Notes: generated by a model from the sequence alone, not told the origin. A stretch of 10,649 nt of DNA from Sphingobacteriales bacterium (GCA_020058405.1 JAGVEE010000211.1:1-10649), one strand, 5' to 3'. Counted from the stretch's first letter, positions 1 through 8,500 are shown. Translations and numbers: made by a program.

Positions 1-436
1 AGAAATATTAAAAACCGCAAAACTTGGAATACCATTAGGAAAGAAAACAATGGGCACTCCATTGCCTGAAATGGTAGAAGGGTATTATTCCGGAATTTCT
101 AAAGAATTAATTTTACTGAACATCAACTCAATTAAAAATATTTTTGCAGGAAATGTGAACGATCAAATACTTGGTACTGGTTTAGATGAATACTTAAAAG
201 CAGTTTCCGCAAAAAACAATGGAGTGGATTTAGATTTGAAAATTTTCGAACAATTAACAAATGCTAAAAATGCAGTCGAGGCATTGCCTTCAAATTTATC
301 CGATGCAATTATAAGTCAACCAAGCCTTGTAGAAACAGCATATACAGAAGTGCAGCGTTGTATTATTTATACTAAAACAGATATGCCATCTGCGTTGGGC
401 ATAATGATTACCTACCAAGATAATGATGGTGATTAA
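1..436 (+). CDS. Imelysin-family (peptidase M75-like) protein, C-terminal part
   Basis: The reading frame is open from the left edge of the window (first full codon at base 2), so the ATG at base 50 is an internal methionine and the true start lies upstream. About 144 residues are visible. The pattern LGIPLGKKTMGTPLPEMVEGYYSG, then an asparagine/isoleucine-rich helix ending in IFAG, then GTGLDEYLKAV and a region for helix packing (LKIFEQLTNAKNAVEAL) resembles the second half of imelysin-like proteins, which in Bacteroidota are usually exported lipoproteins linked to iron uptake. The GxHxxE motif and any lipoprotein signal would lie outside the window. Its stop overlaps the next start by one base (TAATG), which suggests translational coupling to the HTTM gene. 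The family call comes from pattern recognition and from the gene neighbourhood. Peptidase activity is doubtful for most family members. Confidence 0.75.
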   Translation, partial: EILKTAKLGIPLGKKTMGTPLPEMVEGYYSGISKELILLNINSIKNIFAGNVNDQILGTGLDEYLKAVSAKNNGVDLDLKIFEQLTNAKNAVEALPSNLSDAIISQPSLVETAYTEVQRCIIYTKTDMPSALGIMITYQDNDGD

Positions 437-1773
437 TGTTAACATCTATTCAAGCATATTTTAACGAAGAAAAATCGAATGCACCTTTGGTGGTGTTCCG
501 TATTTTATTTGGCTTTATGATGTTGTACTCCACCATCAGATTTATGTCGATGGGTTGGGTGCAGGATTTTTACATCATGCCTAAAATGTTTTTTCCGTTT
601 GAAGGTTTTTACTGGTTGAAACCATTGCCCGGAAACGCAATGTATATAATGTTTATAGCAATGCTAATTTCTGCTAGTACTATAATGCTGGGTTTGTTTT
701 ACAGAGCCTCTGCTTTTATTTTTTTTCTGAGTTTTACGTATGTTGAATTACTAGATAAATCAAATTATTTAAACCATTATTACTTTGTAAGTTTAATAGC
801 TTTTATTCTGATATTTCTGCCAGCACATAAAAGATTTTCTTTAGATGTTTATTTTAAACGAGTGCAAGCAAGTAATAAAACTACTGAATATGCATTGTGG
901 TTTTTAAAAGGACAGTTAGCCATTGTGTACATTTTTGCGGGCATTGCGAAGCTTAATACAGATTGGCTTTTGCACGCTTTGCCATTAAAAATATGGTTAC
1001 CGGCACAAATGCATTTACCACTTATTGGTGAATTGTTAACGTTTGAGTGGGTAGCTTATTTGTTCTCTTGGTTTGGCGCAGCTTACGATTTGTTTATTGT
1101 TTTCTTTTTATTGAATAAGAGAACCCGGATTTTTGCTTATGCATTTGTAATAATATTCCATGTGCTTACTCGGATATTATTCCCAATAGGAATGTTTCCA
1201 TACATCATGATATTATCGACACTGATTTTCTTTTCAGAAAATTTTCATGAAAACGTATTGAGAAAATTAGCTAGGTTTTTTAAAACTGAAAATGCGGTGT
1301 TTGTGCAAACACCATTACAAAATTCGAGTCTGTTCAAATCTTTTTTTATTTTATTTTTTATCATACAATTACTAATACCATTTAGGTATTTAATGTATCC
1401 GGGTAATTTATATTGGACAGAGCAAGGCTACCGTTTTTCATGGCGGGTGATGTTAATGGAAAAAGCGGGAACTGCATTTTTTTATGTAATAGATTCGGCA
1501 ACCGGGAAAAAGGTAGAAGTTAACAACAGAGAGCATTTAAGCATGAACCAAGAAAAGATGATGGCTACTCAGCCAGATATGCTGGTTCAATATGCACATC
1601 AATTAAAAAATATTTACATAAGAGAAGGCATCAAAGAACCAATAATTGTGGCAGATGTTTTCGTGAATTTAAATGGTAGAGGTTCGAAGAAATTTATAGA
1701 CCCGAATGTTGATTTAGGCAAAGAAAATAATACTTGGAGAGCTAAGAACTGGATTTTGGATGATGAAGAATAG
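436..1773 (+). CDS. HTTM / vitamin K-dependent gamma-carboxylase-like membrane protein
   Basis: This is a 445-residue polytopic membrane protein with about eight or nine hydrophobic segments, roughly at 17-36, 67-88, 92-106, 115-130, 155-172, 205-226, 231-246, 250-266 and 300-316, and a soluble C-terminal tail from about 322. Three blocks recall animal gamma-glutamyl carboxylase: DKSNYLNHYYF (107-117), FAGIAKLNTDW (167-177) and LYWTEQGYRFSW (325-336). In human GGCX the second block carries paired lysines, the second of which is the proposed catalytic base. Here only the second is kept (K172) and the first is alanine (A171). The N-H pair at 113-114 looks equivalent to N159-H160. The ATG overlaps the imelysin stop, and the 3' end overlaps the TonB receptor by 14 bases. 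The substrate is unknown. Gamma-carboxylation has not been shown for such bacterial proteins as far as I know, so the name describes homology only. Confidence 0.85.
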   Translation: MLTSIQAYFNEEKSNAPLVVFRILFGFMMLYSTIRFMSMGWVQDFYIMPKMFFPFEGFYWLKPLPGNAMYIMFIAMLISASTIMLGLFYRASAFIFFLSFTYVELLDKSNYLNHYYFVSLIAFILIFLPAHKRFSLDVYFKRVQASNKTTEYALWFLKGQLAIVYIFAGIAKLNTDWLLHALPLKIWLPAQMHLPLIGELLTFEWVAYLFSWFGAAYDLFIVFFLLNKRTRIFAYAFVIIFHVLTRILFPIGMFPYIMILSTLIFFSENFHENVLRKLARFFKTENAVFVQTPLQNSSLFKSFFILFFIIQLLIPFRYLMYPGNLYWTEQGYRFSWRVMLMEKAGTAFFYVIDSATGKKVEVNNREHLSMNQEKMMATQPDMLVQYAHQLKNIYIREGIKEPIIVADVFVNLNGRGSKKFIDPNVDLGKENNTWRAKNWILDDEE

Positions 1774-3970
1774 TATTGTAGTAGTTGGTATATGTTGCTT
1801 GGTATCTAATGCGTTTGCTCAACAAACCTTAAAAGATACCATGAAGGTAGATGTTGCAGAAGTTGTAGTAAAAGACCAAGCCGAGAAAATGAGTTTTATG
1901 CGTTTGCGAAATGTTGAAGCTGACGCGATTTATGCATCTAAAAAATCAGAAGTAATTGTACTTTCAGACATAAATGCAAATACGGCAAGTAATAATGCGC
2001 GACAAATATTTTCGAAAGTTGCAGGCCTAAATATTTTTGAGAATGAAGGCGCTGGATTGCAATTAGGTATAGGTGGTAGAGGACTAAACCCTAATAGAGT
2101 TTCTAATTTTAATACCCGACAAAATGGGTATGATATAAGTGCCGATGCACTCGGTTATCCCGAAAGTTATTACACCCCAGCTACTGATTTAGTTGAACGT
2201 ATAGAAATTGTGAGAGGTGCAGCATCTTTACAATATGGAACACAGTTCGGTGGCTTTATTAATTTCAAATTAAAAAAGGCAAAAGAAACAAATGGGCTAC
2301 AACTTAGTCAGAAAAATACCATGGCCTCTTTTGGTTTGTTTACAAGTTCTACAAGCCTTGCCTACCACAAAAAGAAATGGAACACTTATCATTTTTATCA
2401 ATACAAACAAGGCAGTTCTTGGAGAGCATATTCTAATTTTAATCAACATACCTATTTTGGAAATTTTGAATATACGATAAACGCGAAATCGAAAATAAAA
2501 TTCGAACAAACGTATATGTATTATTTGGCACAGCAGCCAGGAGGTTTAACAGATGCGCAATTTGCAAACGACCCAAGTCAAGTATATAGAACACGTAATT
2601 GGTTCGAAGTAAAGTGGGCACTTTCTGCTATTACGTATGATTATTCAATTAATTCATCGTGGAAAATTAATAACAAATTTTTCTATTTAAACGCAGAGCG
2701 AAATGCCTTGGGAATACTTGGTTTTATTAACAGAGCCGACCCAATGAAAGAACGCGATTTATTGACAGACCAGTACAATAATTTCGGAAATGAAACTCGC
2801 TTACTACACACGTTCCAATACAATTCTCTACCTTCCACTTTTATTATTGGTGCACGCTATTACCAAGGAAATACATATAGGCAGCAGGGTTTAGCAAATG
2901 CAAATACTACTGGAAATAAAAACGATTTTCAATTTTTAAATCCTGAGTCATTAGACTATTCTGATTTTGCATTTCCAAGTAAAAACATTGCCTTATTTTC
3001 AGAATTCCTGTTTAATATTAATCCACGTTGGAGCATTACTCCAGGTTTACGTTACGAAATTATTAATACACAAGCAAAAGGTTTTTATAATGATATACAA
3101 AGAAATTTAGCAGGCACTATTATCTATAAAAACAGAATAGATGATAACAGAAATTCTTCTAGAAATTTTGCTCTGGCAGGATTAGGTGTTTCGTTTAAAC
3201 CAACAGAAAACAATGAAATTTATGTTAATATTTCTCAAAATTATCGTTCTATTAATTTTAACGATATGCGAGTACTAAATCCGAATTTAATTGTAGATCC
3301 TAATTTAAAAGATGAGTCGGGAATGTCAATGGATATAGGCTTTAGAGGGAGTAGATCAACATTAATTACATACGATTTTACTTTTTTCTTATTGAAATAT
3401 AACGATAGAATTGGCACCTTGTTAAAATCGGATACTAGTACTTATCAAATTTATAGATACAGAACGAATGTAGCCGATTCTAGAAATATAGGATTAGAAA
3501 GTTTTGTTGAAACCGACATTGTACAATGGTTTAAAAAAGATGCAAAGTTTAAGTTGAAATATTTTGTGAACATAGCTTTTATAAATGCAATTTATTTAGA
3601 AGGGGAGGACCTAAGTATAAAAGGCAATTTGGTAGAATATGTGCCAGAGCTAAATTTTAAAACAGGACTACAAGTAAAGCGATCTAATTTTTCAGGAAGT
3701 TTGCAATACACTTACTTAACACAGCAATTTGCGGATGCTAGTAATGCAACAGAAACTTCCAATGCAGTTGGTGGAATTATTCCGGCATATTCTGTGGTAG
3801 ATTTATCGATGGATTATACTTGGAAAAAACTATCTATTTCTGCGGGGATCAATAATGTGCTAAACGAGTTATATTTCACACGCAGAGCCGACGGTTACCC
3901 AGGGCCAGGCATTTTGCCCTCAGATCCACGTACCTATTACGTAGGGCTGCAGTATTCTATTAATAACTAA
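1760..3970 (+). CDS. TonB-dependent outer-membrane receptor, FecA-like
   Basis: A 736-residue outer-membrane transporter that would import a ferric chelate or similar ligand with energy from TonB-ExbBD. Residues 1-20 form a signal peptide ending in NAFA before QQ, and VDVAEVVVKD (30-39) is the likely TonB-box region. The plug spans about 45-172, with RQIFSKVAGLNIFE (81-94), IGGRGLNP (104-111), RQNGYDISADALGYPESYY (120-138) and ERIEIVRGAASLQYGTQFGG (146-165), closely matching the plug of the ferric citrate receptor FecA. The rest is a beta-barrel ending in YYVGLQYSINN. There is no N-terminal STN signalling domain and no carboxypeptidase-like domain, so it probably does not signal to an anti-sigma factor. 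Two start codons lie side by side (1760 and 1763), both inside the HTTM gene. The ligand is inferred from plug similarity and may not be citrate. Confidence 0.9.
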   Translation: MMKNSIVVVGICCLVSNAFAQQTLKDTMKVDVAEVVVKDQAEKMSFMRLRNVEADAIYASKKSEVIVLSDINANTASNNARQIFSKVAGLNIFENEGAGLQLGIGGRGLNPNRVSNFNTRQNGYDISADALGYPESYYTPATDLVERIEIVRGAASLQYGTQFGGFINFKLKKAKETNGLQLSQKNTMASFGLFTSSTSLAYHKKKWNTYHFYQYKQGSSWRAYSNFNQHTYFGNFEYTINAKSKIKFEQTYMYYLAQQPGGLTDAQFANDPSQVYRTRNWFEVKWALSAITYDYSINSSWKINNKFFYLNAERNALGILGFINRADPMKERDLLTDQYNNFGNETRLLHTFQYNSLPSTFIIGARYYQGNTYRQQGLANANTTGNKNDFQFLNPESLDYSDFAFPSKNIALFSEFLFNINPRWSITPGLRYEIINTQAKGFYNDIQRNLAGTIIYKNRIDDNRNSSRNFALAGLGVSFKPTENNEIYVNISQNYRSINFNDMRVLNPNLIVDPNLKDESGMSMDIGFRGSRSTLITYDFTFFLLKYNDRIGTLLKSDTSTYQIYRYRTNVADSRNIGLESFVETDIVQWFKKDAKFKLKYFVNIAFINAIYLEGEDLSIKGNLVEYVPELNFKTGLQVKRSNFSGSLQYTYLTQQFADASNATETSNAVGGIIPAYSVVDLSMDYTWKKLSISAGINNVLNELYFTRRADGYPGPGILPSDPRTYYVGLQYSINN

Positions 3971-3972
3971 AC

Positions 3973-4028
3973 CAATTCGAAGATTCGAATTTTCGACCTT
4001 TCGAATCTTTGAAATTTCCAATCTTCGA
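3973..4028. repeat. Tandem 8-bp micro-repeat array, NNNTTCGA, seven units
   Basis: TTCGA or a one-base variant recurs at exact 8-base steps, starting at 3976, 3984, 3992, 4000, 4008 (TTTGA), 4016 (TTCCA) and 4024. The first three bases of each unit vary freely. The array fills most of the gap between the TonB receptor stop and the accA promoter. A second array of the same unit lies just beyond accA. Confidence 0.8.
3976..4013 (+). terminator. Hairpin in the octamer array, possible end of the TonB operon
   Basis: Bases 3976-3989 pair with 4000-4013 in a 14-bp stem (10 bp perfect, then one G-U, then 3 bp) around a 10-base loop. The hairpin begins five bases after the receptor stop, where a terminator is expected. 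No run of T follows, so an intrinsic terminator is only a possibility; it could instead protect the mRNA 3' end or simply result from the repeat. Confidence 0.45.
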
Positions 4029-4045
4029 AAAAAACCTTTACTTTG
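4015..4045 (+). promoter_or_regulatory. Probable accA promoter, Bacteroidota type
   Basis: TTACTTTG at 4038-4045 resembles the -7 element TAnnTTTG (one mismatch in this register, or TACTTTG with one base fewer between TA and TTTG). TTTC at 4015-4018 stands near the right distance for the -33 TTTG. Transcription would start near 4052, about 18 bases before accA. The last octamer unit lies between the two elements. No Shine-Dalgarno sequence precedes the ATG, as is usual in this phylum. Confidence 0.45.
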
Positions 4046-4069
4046 CTCTTTCAAACAAACCCCTGAACA

Positions 4070-5026
4070 ATGAATTTATCATTTGATTTTGAGAAACCGA
4101 TTGGCGAGTTAATGGATCAGTTGGAAAAGGTTCAACAAGTTGCAGAAAAGTCGAAAGTAGACGTTAGTGCAACCATCAAAGAACTAGAAGAGAAGATCGA
4201 AAAGGCAAAACAAGATTTATACACCAATTTAACTGGTTGGCAGAAAGTTCAAATATCTCGTCACCCAGAACGTCCATATACCTTACAATACATAGAAACC
4301 ATGTGCGACGATTTTATCGAAATGCATGGCGATAGAACTGTAGGCGACGACAAAGCGATTGTAGGAGGCTTAGGTACTGTAAATGGCCAAACTATCATGT
4401 TTATTGGTCACCAAAAAGGCATAAATACTAAAATGCGCCAATACCGTAATTTTGGTATGGCAAATCCAGAGGGCTATCGTAAGGCATTGCGTTTAATGCG
4501 AATGGCCGAAAAATTTAACATACCAGTAGTAACATTTATTGATACACCAGGTGCTTACCCAGGTTTAGAAGCTGAGGAGCGCGGACAAGGAGAAGCCATT
4601 GCTAGAAACTTGTTAGAAATGTCGGTACTTAAAGTGCCTATTTTATGTTTCATAGTTGGCGAAGGAGCATCAGGTGGAGCATTGGGTATAGGAATAGGTG
4701 ATAAGGTGTACATGTTAGAATACACATGGTACTCTGTAATTTCACCAGAATCATGTTCTTCTATTTTATGGAGAAGTTGGGATTATAAAGAACGTGCTGC
4801 GGATGCGTTAAAATTAACTGCCGAAGACATGTTTAAAAATAAATTAATTGATGGTATTGTAAAAGAACCGCTAGGTGGTGCTCACCACAACCCAGCGGAA
4901 ATTATTGAAACAGTTAAAAATAAAATATTAAAAGACCTAAGCGAGTTATCAAAACTCGATACTCAAAAGCGCATCGAACAACGTATTGAGAAATTCAGCG
5001 CAATGGGAGTAGTGGTTGAAGGGTAA
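4070..5026 (+). CDS. accA: Acetyl-CoA carboxylase carboxyltransferase, alpha subunit
   Basis: AccA forms the carboxyltransferase with AccD and moves the carboxyl group from biotin on AccB to acetyl-CoA, giving malonyl-CoA for fatty-acid synthesis in the cytoplasm. The 318 residues match the usual family length. An N-terminal charged helix (about 11-52) is followed by the crotonase-fold core with GHQKG (113-117), FIDTPGAYPGLEAEERGQGE (156-175), the acyl-CoA/oxyanion loop GEGASGGALGIGIGD (197-211) and YSVISPESCSSILW (221-234), all highly conserved. LIDGIVKEPLGGAHH near the C-terminus is also typical. accD is not adjacent, which is common in bacteria. The gene appears to be monocistronic: its own promoter lies just upstream and it converges on a minus-strand gene through a shared hairpin. 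Confidence 0.97.
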   Translation: MNLSFDFEKPIGELMDQLEKVQQVAEKSKVDVSATIKELEEKIEKAKQDLYTNLTGWQKVQISRHPERPYTLQYIETMCDDFIEMHGDRTVGDDKAIVGGLGTVNGQTIMFIGHQKGINTKMRQYRNFGMANPEGYRKALRLMRMAEKFNIPVVTFIDTPGAYPGLEAEERGQGEAIARNLLEMSVLKVPILCFIVGEGASGGALGIGIGDKVYMLEYTWYSVISPESCSSILWRSWDYKERAADALKLTAEDMFKNKLIDGIVKEPLGGAHHNPAEIIETVKNKILKDLSELSKLDTQKRIEQRIEKFSAMGVVVEG

Positions 5027-5070
5027 TCGAATGTTCGAAGTTTCGAAAATTCGAACATTCTAATCTTCGA
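5023..5070. repeat. Tandem 8-bp micro-repeat array, NNNTTCGA, six units
   Basis: The motif falls at exact 8-base steps: ATCGA at 5026, TTCGA at 5034, 5042 and 5050, TTCTA at 5058 and TTCGA at 5066. It occupies the whole 44-base gap between accA and the converging gene and touches both stop codons. It has the same unit and period as the array at 3973-4028. Confidence 0.8.
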
Positions 5071-5073
5071 TTA
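5024..5073. terminator. Shared hairpin between convergent genes
   Basis: An 11-bp perfect stem (5029-5039 with 5050-5060) closes a 10-base loop. An alternative outer pairing joins TAATCGAA at 5024-5031 to TTCGATTA at 5066-5073, and these ends contain the stop codons of accA and of the opposite gene. The position suggests a bidirectional transcription end. There is no T-run, so the mechanism is uncertain. Confidence 0.5.
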
Positions 5074-5469
5074 CGCGGCTTCTCTCATAAGAGAATACCT
5101 AATGTTTAACTTAGCGTATTCTCTTTGTAATTCAAAAGCGATATCCCATTGTTTAAAGTCTTCGCAAATGTTAATGAGTTGCCCCATTAATTGCAAACTC
5201 GAAACTAAATCATATTCATACATGCGTTGTTTATTGTTTTTCATTTTCATGAAATACTGAACATCTCTGCTCAACCAACTCGCTAATGCGAACAAGCTAG
5301 TTTGCGCTTTTTCTAGTTCGTTTAAATTCAAAAAGCGAATAGCATCTTCATGCATTTCATTAGAAAGGTCAGATAACATTGCTTGTTCGGTTTGATATCT
5401 ACTATCAAAATCAGAATAAAGTTGTCCTAAAAGTTTAGTGTTTTTTCTAGCGAAAATTACTTGTTCCAT
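5071..5469 (-). CDS. Hypothetical protein, small, soluble, helical
   Basis: I do not recognise this 132-residue protein. It begins MEQVIFARKNTKLLGQLYSD and has no signal peptide or long hydrophobic segment. It is rich in Leu, Glu, Gln, Met and Lys and looks almost wholly alpha-helical, with amphipathic stretches around DLSNEMHEDAIRFLNLNELE and LVSSLQLMGQLINICEDF. I chose the ATG at 5469. An upstream extension to a TTG at 5532 is possible in frame, but it would start inside the T-run of the preceding gene's terminator and run through the likely promoter, so it is unlikely. The gene sits between the GT117 gene, from which a terminator separates it, and accA, on which it converges. Codon use resembles its neighbours. 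A helical scaffold or regulatory role is possible, but nothing in the sequence shows one. Confidence 0.75.
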   Translation of the reverse strand: MEQVIFARKNTKLLGQLYSDFDSRYQTEQAMLSDLSNEMHEDAIRFLNLNELEKAQTSLFALASWLSRDVQYFMKMKNNKQRMYEYDLVSSLQLMGQLINICEDFKQWDIAFELQREYAKLNIRYSLMREAA

Positions 5470-5504
5470 AATTTTTTCGATAAGGGGATTTAATATCTTT
5501 AACG

Positions 5505-5533
5505 CAAATACTTTGTTAAGGTTACAACACAAA
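5505..5533 (-). promoter_or_regulatory. Possible promoter for the small hypothetical gene
   Basis: On the minus strand TTTG (5533-5530) is followed after 19 bases by TATTTG (5510-5505), an imperfect version of the Bacteroidota -33/-7 pair and about 2 bases tighter than usual. Transcription would start near 5498, downstream of the TTG at 5532 and upstream of the ATG at 5469. The -33 T-run is also the T-tract of the terminator just before it. Confidence 0.35.
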
Positions 5534-5559
5534 AAAAGGGAACTTGTGGTTCCCTTTTT
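5533..5559 (-). terminator. Intrinsic terminator of the GT117 gene
   Basis: GGGAAC (5538-5543) and GTTCCC (5549-5554) form a perfect stem with a 5-base loop, extended by A/T pairs to 5533-5559. On the minus strand it ends in seven T (5537-5531), 31 bases after the GT117 stop. The plus strand also has five T, so it could work in both directions. Confidence 0.85.
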
Positions 5560-5589
5560 AATTTATTTTAAAATTGACTTATTTAAGTA

Positions 5590-8500
5590 TTATTGAAATA
5601 AGTACTGAAAGTCTTTTTGGTACTCTGCAGACTTCTTATTTACTTCATCAGAGAATTTCGCTTCGTTATACTGACCAGCAATTCTGCCAATTTCGTTCAA
5701 GATTGCAATGCCTTGCTGAACTTCTTCAGTGTACATATTCATTTTCTTGCCAGTAAATTGTTTGTAGTAATCTAAGTTCTGAGTAATTTCTCTAACGATA
5801 CTATTTGCAAGAGTATTCGCTTTTTCATTTTTACCACAACGGTAGTAAATATCTACAAATCTAAAATCAAATACTTTGTATTGTAATGATGTTGGAGCTT
5901 TTGGTAAAATTTCAAACAATTTATCCATTACTTTTTCACACGAATCTTTTTTGCCTTCGTTAAATAAAGCATCTGCTAATTGGAAGAACTGAATACGGAA
6001 ACTATAACTCATACGAGCTGTTTCAGGATCGATGTATACAGAAGAGTCGCTCATATTACCCCACTTAAATTTGTTCATCACGTTTTCATACATCACATCA
6101 GCATTTACAGAACCAGGTGTTCCCATTTGGTTACGTGGTTTGCGTATCGGAGTTAATCGTAATGCTAAACCTTCTAATGCTAAGTATTCATTTAATCCGT
6201 AATAATTATCGCTTCCCATGGTTGCTGCAAAATAAATTGGGCGAGTCCATGTGTTGTTTGCTAATAAATCTAATACCATTAAATCGTTTTTCACTAACCC
6301 ATCTTTGTTCAATTGGAACTCAATGTAATCAGCAATCATAGCGCTATCTTCTGCTTTTACTAAACCAGCAGCAATTACATCTGCTTTGTTAATTTTTATA
6401 CGAACAAGTTTTGTAGGCAACACGTTTATGCTTTTACCCGTACGAGTTTGCATCATCGCAGCTTTATCATCACTCGTTACAAAATTTATTACATCTTTTA
6501 ATTCAGAAACACCGCCAATTTTCATATCGTAAAAAGGAATATAATCTCTAGATCCTTGTACATATTTTGTTGATGGAATCGTGAAAGAAACAGAGTCGCC
6601 TTCTAACGATTTTTCACGCATTTGGTCGATGTACCAATCCATGCCTAATAAACTTAAGTTTACTACGCGAACATCCGTACGTATACCTTCTACTTCTTGT
6701 GCATACCATAATGGGTAGGTTTCATTATCACCCATGGTAAACAATATGGCATTCGGTGCGCAAGAGTTTAAATAGTTATATGCAAAATCTCTTACCACAG
6801 TTCTGTTCGAACGATCGTGGTCATCCCATTCAACATTTGCCATTAAAGTTGGCACTGCTAATAAAGTTAATCCTAATACTCCCGTTGCTACTACCGGTCC
6901 GTTTAATTTTTTACTTATTAAATCATATAAACCAAACACACCTAAACCAATCCAAAAAGCAAATGCATAAAACGATCCAACATACGCATAGTCACGTTCT
7001 CTTGGTTGGTAAGGATATTGATTTAAGTAAATTACAATTGCAAGTCCAGTAAAGAAAAACATCATCATTACAACCGATGCATCTTTCATGTTTCTTCTGA
7101 AGTGAAATAACATACCAATAATTCCTAAAATTAATGGCAAGAAATACAATTCATTTCTCGAAGTATTTTTAGCCAAGTAATCTGGTAAATTATTTTGTGG
7201 TCCTAATCTGTATTCATCAATTGCTTTAATACCACTCAACCAATTTCCATCGGTAATATTACCATGTCCTTGGATATCGTTTTGGCGACCCGCAAAATTC
7301 CACATAAAATACCTGAAGTACATATGTCCAACTTGGTAGCTAAAGAAGAAATGTAAATTTTCACTCATGCTAGGTTTGTTGGTAGTAGATTTTAATGACG
7401 ACCAAGTTTTATAAAATGAAATATGGTTTTGTTGATTACTCCACATACGCGGGAATAATCCAGAGTTTTTCTTGTCCCAAACAGGTTTAGTTTTACGAAC
7501 TGTTTCTACATATTTACCATCTTCAATTCTGTATTGCATCGCACCTTCTTTTTCAGACTCTAATTGAGCAGTAAAGAACTGACCAGTTAATAAAGGTGTT
7601 TCACCGTATTGCTCACGATTTAAATAAGAAATTAAATTGAAGATGTTGTCATTCGCATACATATTAATATTTGTATCTGCTTTCGCGCGAATAGAAATCA
7701 TTGCATAAGAAGAGTATCCAATTAATATAGCTGTTAACACCATTAAGGAGGTATTCAACAATACATTCATTTTACGAATACTATAAACAGTTGCAAAGTA
7801 TATTCCAGCAATCAATATAATAAACCAAACAAATGCACCCGACCAAAAAGGTAAGCCCAATCCGTTTACAAATATTAAATCGAATTTACTTGCAATGCTC
7901 ACTATGCCTGGTATAATTCCGAATTGTATAAATCCTAAAATTCCAATAGAAGCAAGAGCGGTGTAAACAATACCTTTTGTAGTTGTTTTAAATCTTCTGA
8001 AATAATATACAAACGCAATGGCAGGTATAGCCAATAAGTTAAGTAAATGGACACCGATAGATAAACCAATTATTAAGCCAATAAATACTAACCAACGATC
8101 AGAGTGTTTGTGGTCTGCAATGTTATCCCATTTTAATATTGCCCAGAACACAACTGCAGTACAAAGAGACGACATTGCGTATACTTCTGTTTCAACAGCA
8201 GAAAACCAAAAGGTATCTGAGAAAGTATAAGCTAAGGCACCCACTAATCCAGAACCAATTACTAAAATGATATCAGTTGCGTTGAAGTCTTCCTCTTTTT
8301 TACCAACTAATTTTTTTGCCATTAAGGTAATCGACCAGAATAAAAACAAAATAGTTGCAGAGCTAGATAAGCCCGAACCTAAGTTTGTGAAATAAGCTAC
8401 ATTATCTGGTGAGCTTGCAAACATTGAAAACAAACGTTCAATTAACAAGAATAAAGGAGCACCTGGAGGGTGAACTACTTGTAATTTATAAGCAGCTGAA

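Noticed and set aside
50..436. ATG at base 50 as the start of a 128-residue protein
   Set aside because: The frame is open back to the window edge and the upstream residues (LGIPLGKKT) continue the family pattern, so this is an internal methionine of a cut gene.
2292..2621. Three short open frames inside the TonB receptor gene
   Set aside because: They overlap a clear coding region in other frames and show no domain, start context or conservation signal.
1..3970. Fur box for the presumed iron operon
   Set aside because: The operon promoter lies outside the window and no convincing Fur-type inverted repeat was seen inside it.
3973..5070. TTCGA arrays as a CRISPR array
   Set aside because: The units are 8 bp with 3 variable bases; there are no spacers of 25-40 bases and no cas genes.
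5470..5532. TTG start adding 21 residues to the small minus-strand gene
   Set aside because: It begins in the T-run of a terminator and spans the candidate promoter; the ATG at 5469 is the better start.
6756..7052. 98-residue plus-strand open frame, and similar ones at 5574-5756, 6117-6341 and 8018-8230
   Set aside because: All are antisense to the well-supported GT117 gene; their composition reflects the complement of membrane-helix codons.
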